This document shows, one piece after another, positions 60,050-64,000 of a stretch of 64,000 nt of DNA (position 1 is its first letter; each line of letters begins with the position of its first letter). The stretch covers positions 2,799,001 to 2,863,000 of the forward strand of contig NZ_CP036533.1 of the NCBI RefSeq assembly GCF_024585265.1, written 5' to 3'. The stretch is from Bradyrhizobium sp. WBAH42. Lineage in GTDB: Bacteria; Pseudomonadota; Alphaproteobacteria; Rhizobiales; Xanthobacteraceae. Below the pieces are notes generated by a model. The model saw only the letters and a program-made list of their open reading frames with translations. It had not been told where the DNA came from and made no database searches. Both the position numbers and the translations under genes were made by a program.

Positions 60050-61849
60050 TTGTCTCAGAGGATCGAAGACTATGCGCTGATCGGCGATTGCGAGACCGCG
60101 GCGCTGGTCGGGCGCAACGGCTCGATCGACTGGCTGTGCTGGCCCGCCTTCGATTCCGACGCCTGCTTCGCCGCCATTCTCGGCACCCACAAGAACGGGC
60201 GCTGGCTGATCGCGCCATGCGAGGACGCGACCGGCATCTCGCGGCGCTATCACGATAATACCCTCATCCTCGAAACGCGATTCGAGACGAACAGCGGCAC
60301 GGTTGCGCTGATCGACTTCATGCCGCCGCGCGGCAAGGCGTCCGACATCGTGCGGCTGGTGCGCGGCCTCGGGGGCACCGTGAAGATGCGGATGGAGCTC
60401 GTGATCCGCTTTGGCTTCGGCGCCGACATTCCCTGGGTGCGGCGGATGGATCATTCGCTGCTGGCAATCTGCGGCCAGGACATGACGGTGCTGCGAACAC
60501 CCGTCGACACCCGCGGCGAGGATCTGACGACGATTGCCGAATTCGAGGTCGGCGCGGACCAGACCGTGCCCTTCGTGCTGACCTACGGCCCCTCGCATAT
60601 CGAGCCGCCCGCGCCGATCGATCCCGAGGTCGCGCTCCAGGAGACCGAAACGTTCTGGCGCGATTGGTGCGGCCACTGCACCCGCGACGGCGACTACCAA
60701 GACCTCATCCTGCGCTCGCTGATCACGCTGAAGGCGCTGACCTTCGCTCCGACCGGCGGCATCGTCGCGGCACCCACCACGTCCTTGCCGGAAAAGCTCG
60801 GTGGCAGCAGGAACTGGGACTACCGCTTCTGCTGGCTGCGCGATGCCACCTTCACGCTGCTGGCGCTGATGAACTCGGGCTACACCGAAGAAGCCTCGGC
60901 CTGGCACAATTGGCTGCTGCGCGCGGCGGCCGGCTCGCCTTCGAACATGCAGATCATGTACGGCATCTGGGGCCAGCGGCGGCTCCTGGAATGGGAGGCG
61001 GCCTGGCTCGCCGGCTACGAGGGCGCGCTGCCAGTGCGGGTCGGCAATGCCGCCCACGCCCAGCTCCAGCTCGACGTCTACGGCGAACTGATCGACGCCT
61101 TCCATCAATCGCGCATGGCCAAACTCAAGCTCGACGACGAGAGTTGGGCGCTGGAATGCGCCGTGCTCAATCATCTCGCCGAGGTCTGGGACCAACCCGA
61201 TCACGGCATCTGGGAGCGGCGCGGCCAGCCCAGGCACTACGTGTTCTCCAAGGTGATGACCTGGGTCGCCTTCGACCGCGGCATCAAGAGCGCCGAGACC
61301 TTCGGCTTCAAGGCGCCGCTCCTGCACTGGCGCACCTTGCGCGATGCGATCCACCGCGACGTCTGCACCAGGGGCTTTGACGCGGAGGTGGGCGCCTTCG
61401 TCGAATCCTACGGCACGAAGCTGCTCGATGCCAGCGTGCTGCTGCTGCCGGCCGTCGGCTTCCTGCCGGCGTCGGACCCGCGCATCTGCGGCACCATCGC
61501 CGCCGTCGAGAGATGCCTGATGCGCGACGGTTTCGTGCTGCGGCACGATCCGCGCGAGCTGCCTCCGGGACAGCCGCCGCTCGAAGGCGCGTTCCTGGCC
61601 TGCAGCCTCTGGCTCGCCGATGCCTATGTGCTGTCGGGTGATCTCGACAAGGCGCAGGAATTGTTCGATCGCGTGGTCGGCGTCGCCAATGACGTCGGGC
61701 TGCTCGCCGAGGAATACGATTCCGTCGCCCGCCGCCAAACCGGCAATTTCCCGCAGGCGCTGACCCACATCGCGCTGGTCAACACGGCGCACAATCTGTC
61801 GGCAGCACGGCAGAAGAGCGAGAAGCCGGCGATGCAGCGGTCGAAGTAG
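60050..61849 (+). CDS. GH15 family hydrolase (glucoamylase/trehalase-like)
   Basis: The 599-residue protein starts with RIEDYALIGDCETAALVGRNGSIDWLCWP, the standard opening of bacterial GH15 proteins. The (alpha/alpha)6 barrel carries NWDYRFCWLRDATFTL, the putative acid Glu in DHGIWERRGQPRHYVFSK and the base Glu in LLAEEYD, with TGNFPQALTH near the end. Enzymes of this group hydrolyse maltodextrin or, in some actinobacteria, trehalose. Beside treS, treY and treZ a trehalase role is attractive but unproven. The start is a TTG at 60050, 30 bases after malQ. Confidence 0.86.
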   Translation: MSQRIEDYALIGDCETAALVGRNGSIDWLCWPAFDSDACFAAILGTHKNGRWLIAPCEDATGISRRYHDNTLILETRFETNSGTVALIDFMPPRGKASDIVRLVRGLGGTVKMRMELVIRFGFGADIPWVRRMDHSLLAICGQDMTVLRTPVDTRGEDLTTIAEFEVGADQTVPFVLTYGPSHIEPPAPIDPEVALQETETFWRDWCGHCTRDGDYQDLILRSLITLKALTFAPTGGIVAAPTTSLPEKLGGSRNWDYRFCWLRDATFTLLALMNSGYTEEASAWHNWLLRAAAGSPSNMQIMYGIWGQRRLLEWEAAWLAGYEGALPVRVGNAAHAQLQLDVYGELIDAFHQSRMAKLKLDDESWALECAVLNHLAEVWDQPDHGIWERRGQPRHYVFSKVMTWVAFDRGIKSAETFGFKAPLLHWRTLRDAIHRDVCTRGFDAEVGAFVESYGTKLLDASVLLLPAVGFLPASDPRICGTIAAVERCLMRDGFVLRHDPRELPPGQPPLEGAFLACSLWLADAYVLSGDLDKAQELFDRVVGVANDVGLLAEEYDSVARRQTGNFPQALTHIALVNTAHNLSAARQKSEKPAMQRSK

Positions 61850-61891
61850 TAGCAAGAGCCGTCAGGCTCTTTTGCCTCCACAAGGACGGTG

Positions 61892-62043
61892 CTCCCCTCT
61901 CCCGCTTGCGGGAGAGGGTTGGGGAGAGGGCTCTTCTCCGCTGGGCGAGAACCCCCAAGAGGAGAGAACCCTCACCCGCCGCGCGGGACGATGCTTCGCA
62001 TCGTCCGGGACGCGGCGACCTCTCCCGCAAGCGGGAGAGGTGA
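61892..62043. repeat. Compound palindromic intergenic repeat (RIME-like)
   Basis: The block contains CTCTCCCGCTTGCGGGAGAG at its left end and CTCTCCCGCAAGCGGGAGAG at its right end, each a hairpin, and a central GGACGATGCTTCGCATCGTCC hairpin. Such mosaics of small palindromes are common between genes in rhizobia. It separates the convergent GH15 and HAD genes and probably ends both transcripts. Confidence 0.83.
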
Positions 62044-62060
62044 CCCGACTGGCAGCCCGT

Positions 62061-62873
62061 CTAGCCAACCCCATTCCGCGTCAAGATCATCTCCATCGCC
62101 TCGGCAAAGCCGTCCTGCTCGTTGCTCGCAGTGACATGCGTGGCCTCGTCCTTGACATTGTCGGCGGCGTTGCCCATCGCGATCGAGGTGCCGCTGACGC
62201 GGAACATCGCGAGATCGTTCTGCATGTCGCCGATGGTGGCAACCGCGTCGGTCGAGATGCCCAAGCGCTGGGCCATGGCCTGCACGAACGTGCCCTTGTT
62301 GAAGCCGGGCGGGGTAACGTCGAGATAATAGGTCTGCGAGCGCACCGCGGTGGCCTCACTGCCGAGCGCTTCCTGCATCGCCTTCTCGCAAGCGGCGAGC
62401 CCGGCCGCATCGGCGCTGGCGCCGACGATCTTGCAGGCGCTCGCAAGATAGGGCGAAAAGTCGGTCACGATGGTCGGATCGGCGCGGATCGTGTGCTGCT
62501 CGTGCGCGACGTAGCTGCCGCTGGGATTGTCGATCAGCCATTTGTCGGTGGTGAACAGCCAGATGTCGGCGCCGTAGTCGCGCAGGATCTGCAAGGCGCG
62601 CTCGGCCGCGCGCGCCGGAATCAGGTGCTGCTCGACCGGCCGCATCTCGGGATCGACGATCGAGGAGCCGTTGAACGGGCCGACCGGCAGCCACAGCGCC
62701 AGCGGCTCGATCAAAAAGCGCATGCCGATCGCCGGCCGGCTGGAGGTGATGGTGAAGCCGATGCCGGCCTGGTGCAGCCGCTGCACCGCGCGTCTTGCGC
62801 GCTCGGTCAGCGTCTTGTCCTTGGTCAGCAGCGTGCCGTCGACGTCGGAGACCACGAGTGAGATTTGCGTCAT
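62061..62873 (-). CDS. HAD-IIB family (Cof-type) phosphatase
   Basis: From the ATG at 62873 the 270-residue protein has motif I VVSDVDGTLL (nucleophile D10), motif II ITSSRP, a type IIB cap and motif IV IGDMQNDLAMF. The family removes phosphate from sugar phosphates or nucleotides in the cytoplasm. The start overlaps the stop of the gluconokinase gene by 4 bases, so the two are coupled. A substrate from the sugar acid/pentose phosphate area is likely, without further proof. Confidence 0.88.
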   Translation of the reverse strand: MTQISLVVSDVDGTLLTKDKTLTERARRAVQRLHQAGIGFTITSSRPAIGMRFLIEPLALWLPVGPFNGSSIVDPEMRPVEQHLIPARAAERALQILRDYGADIWLFTTDKWLIDNPSGSYVAHEQHTIRADPTIVTDFSPYLASACKIVGASADAAGLAACEKAMQEALGSEATAVRSQTYYLDVTPPGFNKGTFVQAMAQRLGISTDAVATIGDMQNDLAMFRVSGTSIAMGNAADNVKDEATHVTASNEQDGFAEAMEMILTRNGVG

Positions 62874-63412
62874 GGCAAGACCTTGGGTATTGCGCCGCCC
62901 AGCTTCAATTGCCGCACGATGCCGTCCACGATCGCCTCGACGGTCTCGTCGATCGAGACGGTGATGACGTGCTCGCCCGCCTCCGGCGGCTCCAGCGTCT
63001 CGAACTGGCTGGTCAACAGTCCGGGCGGCATGAAATGTCCCTTGCGCTGTGCGAGCCGCTCGGCGATCACCTCCTTGGTGCCCTTCAGGAACACGAAGCG
63101 GACGTCGTCGCGGCCGCGCAGCAGCACGTCGCGATAGGCGTGCTTCAGCGCCGAGCAGGCGATGATGACGTGCCCGCCGCGTCCGCACACCAGCGCGATC
63201 TCGTCGGCGATGGCATTCAGCCAGGGCCAGCGGTCTTCGTCGGTGAGGGGATGTCCGGCCCGCATCTTCTCGACATTGCTGGCGGGATGGAAGCTGTCGC
63301 CGTCCTCGAAACGCCAGCCCAGGCGCTCGCCGAGCGCCTTCGCAACCGTGCTCTTGCCCGAACCCGACACGCCCATCACGATCAATGCACAAGGTGCTTC
63401 AGCGCGGCCCAC
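62870..63412 (-). CDS. gntK: Gluconokinase
   Basis: GntK phosphorylates gluconate to 6-phosphogluconate. The 180-residue protein has the P-loop GVSGSGKST near its N-terminus (LIVMGVSGSGKST). The family motifs FEDGDSFHPASNVEKMRAG, ACSALKHAYRDVL and GHFMPPGLLTSQFETLE are intact. I chose the GTG at 63412 because CGGAGGAAATTC lies directly before it; longer frames run into the pgl gene. It overlaps the pgl stop by 14 bases and the HAD gene by 4. Confidence 0.94.
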   Translation of the reverse strand: MGRAEAPCALIVMGVSGSGKSTVAKALGERLGWRFEDGDSFHPASNVEKMRAGHPLTDEDRWPWLNAIADEIALVCGRGGHVIIACSALKHAYRDVLLRGRDDVRFVFLKGTKEVIAERLAQRKGHFMPPGLLTSQFETLEPPEAGEHVITVSIDETVEAIVDGIVRQLKLGGAIPKVLP

Positions 63413-64000
63413 GAATTTCCTCCGGAAGCGCGGCCTTGTCGACCAGCCAGACGGTCTCGCCGTTCGAGCGCGCGCGTAAGGCCGGCAGATTCTCGCCATT
63501 GACGAGGCGCGTCAAGATCGGCTGCTTGTCGTGCCCGGCAATCTCGAACAGCATCTCGCGGCAGGAGGCCAAAGCGGGCAGGGTGAGCGAGACCCGCGGC
63601 ACGAACGGCGCGACGTTCGCCTTGGGCACGCCGACGACCCAGCGTCGGGTCTCCTCGATCTCGGGGTAACCGGGAAACAGCGAGGCGGTGTGGCCGTCCG
63701 GCCCCGCGCCCATCAGGACGAGATCGAACAGCGGGCGGGCCGGATCGAGCTGGTCTGCGCCATAGAAGGCCTGCAGCTCGCGCGCATAGGCTGCCGCGGC
63801 GGCATCGGGATTGTCAGCCGTGGTCGGGATCGGGTGGATATGGCCGGCGGGCGCATCGCGGTCGAGAAAGGTCGCGCGCGCGACCGCCATGTTGTTGAGG
63901 GGATCGCTTTCAGGCACGAAGCGCTCGTCGCCGATGAACCAGTGCACGCGGTCCCACGGAATCCTGCTGCGCCAGGCCTCGCTGCCGAGCAACTGATACA
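63399..64000 (-). CDS. pgl: 6-phosphogluconolactonase, C-terminal part
   Basis: The reading frame is still open at the last base of the window, so the N-terminus is missing. About 200 residues are visible: WDRVHWFIGDERFVPESDPLNN, LFDLVLMGAGPDGHTASLFPG (with the conserved DGHTASLFP motif) and TLPALASCREMLFEIAGHDK. These fix it as a DevB/Pgl-type lactonase of the oxidative pentose phosphate/Entner-Doudoroff route. It feeds 6-phosphogluconate beside the gluconokinase, with which it overlaps by 14 bases. zwf often precedes it, but that lies outside the window. Confidence 0.93.
   Translation of the reverse strand, partial: YQLLGSEAWRSRIPWDRVHWFIGDERFVPESDPLNNMAVARATFLDRDAPAGHIHPIPTTADNPDAAAAAYARELQAFYGADQLDPARPLFDLVLMGAGPDGHTASLFPGYPEIEETRRWVVGVPKANVAPFVPRVSLTLPALASCREMLFEIAGHDKQPILTRLVNGENLPALRARSNGETVWLVDKAALPEEIRGPR

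Noticed and set aside
61892..62043. Considered a CRISPR-like or tandem repeat array
   Set aside because: The repeated units are hairpin arms in inverted order, not regularly spaced direct repeats with unique spacers.

Overview
The window reads as chromosomal DNA of an alphaproteobacterium, most likely Bradyrhizobium or a close relative in the Nitrobacteraceae. The reasons are high GC with strong third-position G/C bias, an RNA thermometer of the ROSE type in front of a small heat-shock gene (a hallmark of Bradyrhizobium heat-shock operons), several families of palindromic intergenic repeats typical of that genus, and EcfG-like and RpoH-like promoter motifs. This genus call is an inference; no rRNA, tRNA, insertion sequence, prophage, plasmid origin or CRISPR array was seen.

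Layout. 1-1464: end of a hexonate/idonate dehydrogenase gene and uxuA. 1612-8625: a LysR regulator divergent from a six-gene set for uptake and oxidation of an amine-like compound (PotABCD-type ABC transporter, HAD hydrolase, FAD amine oxidase). 8686-20468: accessory catabolism, with an Asp/Glu racemase, a TPP enzyme + D-amino-acid-dehydrogenase-like + SDR set, a binding protein + FAD dehydrogenase + IclR set, an MFS transporter and a secreted GH79-like glycosidase. 20616-24845: heat-shock region (RpoH-like promoter, ROSE element, two Hsp20 genes, two small unknown proteins, a DegP-like protease), a coupled pair of tiny helical proteins on the other strand, and a small exported protein. 24880-29747: four genes for CoA-dependent breakdown of an organic acid, then upp. 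30016-39152: a complete kdp potassium-uptake locus (three microproteins including KdpF, then kdpABCDE). 39371-43043: divergent ku and ligD for bacterial non-homologous end joining. 43174-43835: a DUF3309 microprotein and a PHA-granule-associated protein. 43838-61849: a large alpha-glucan/trehalose locus. 62061-64000: HAD phosphatase, gluconokinase and 6-phosphogluconolactonase, the last cut by the window edge.

How the parts work together. The minus-strand run glgE-like - treS/maltokinase - glgB - glgX - treZ - treY is spaced so tightly (overlaps of 4 and 8 bases, gaps of 1 to 11) that it is probably one transcript, and it faces malQ plus a GH15 hydrolase across about 200 bases that hold two back-to-back EcfG-like promoters. 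It would let the cell interconvert glycogen, maltodextrin, maltose, maltose-1-phosphate and trehalose under stress. The most striking observation in the window is here: the GlgE-like protein keeps the GlgE fold and the nucleophile Asp position but has lost the general acid/base Glu (Lys in its place) and the invariant GH13 Arg (Ala in its place), while the neighbouring maltokinase domain, which would make its substrate, looks intact.

Other points of interest are the three consecutive membrane microproteins in front of kdpA, a hairpin repeat inserted between kdpB and kdpC, overlapping tiny genes in and next to the heat-shock operon, and a LysR box lying on the regulator's own start codon.
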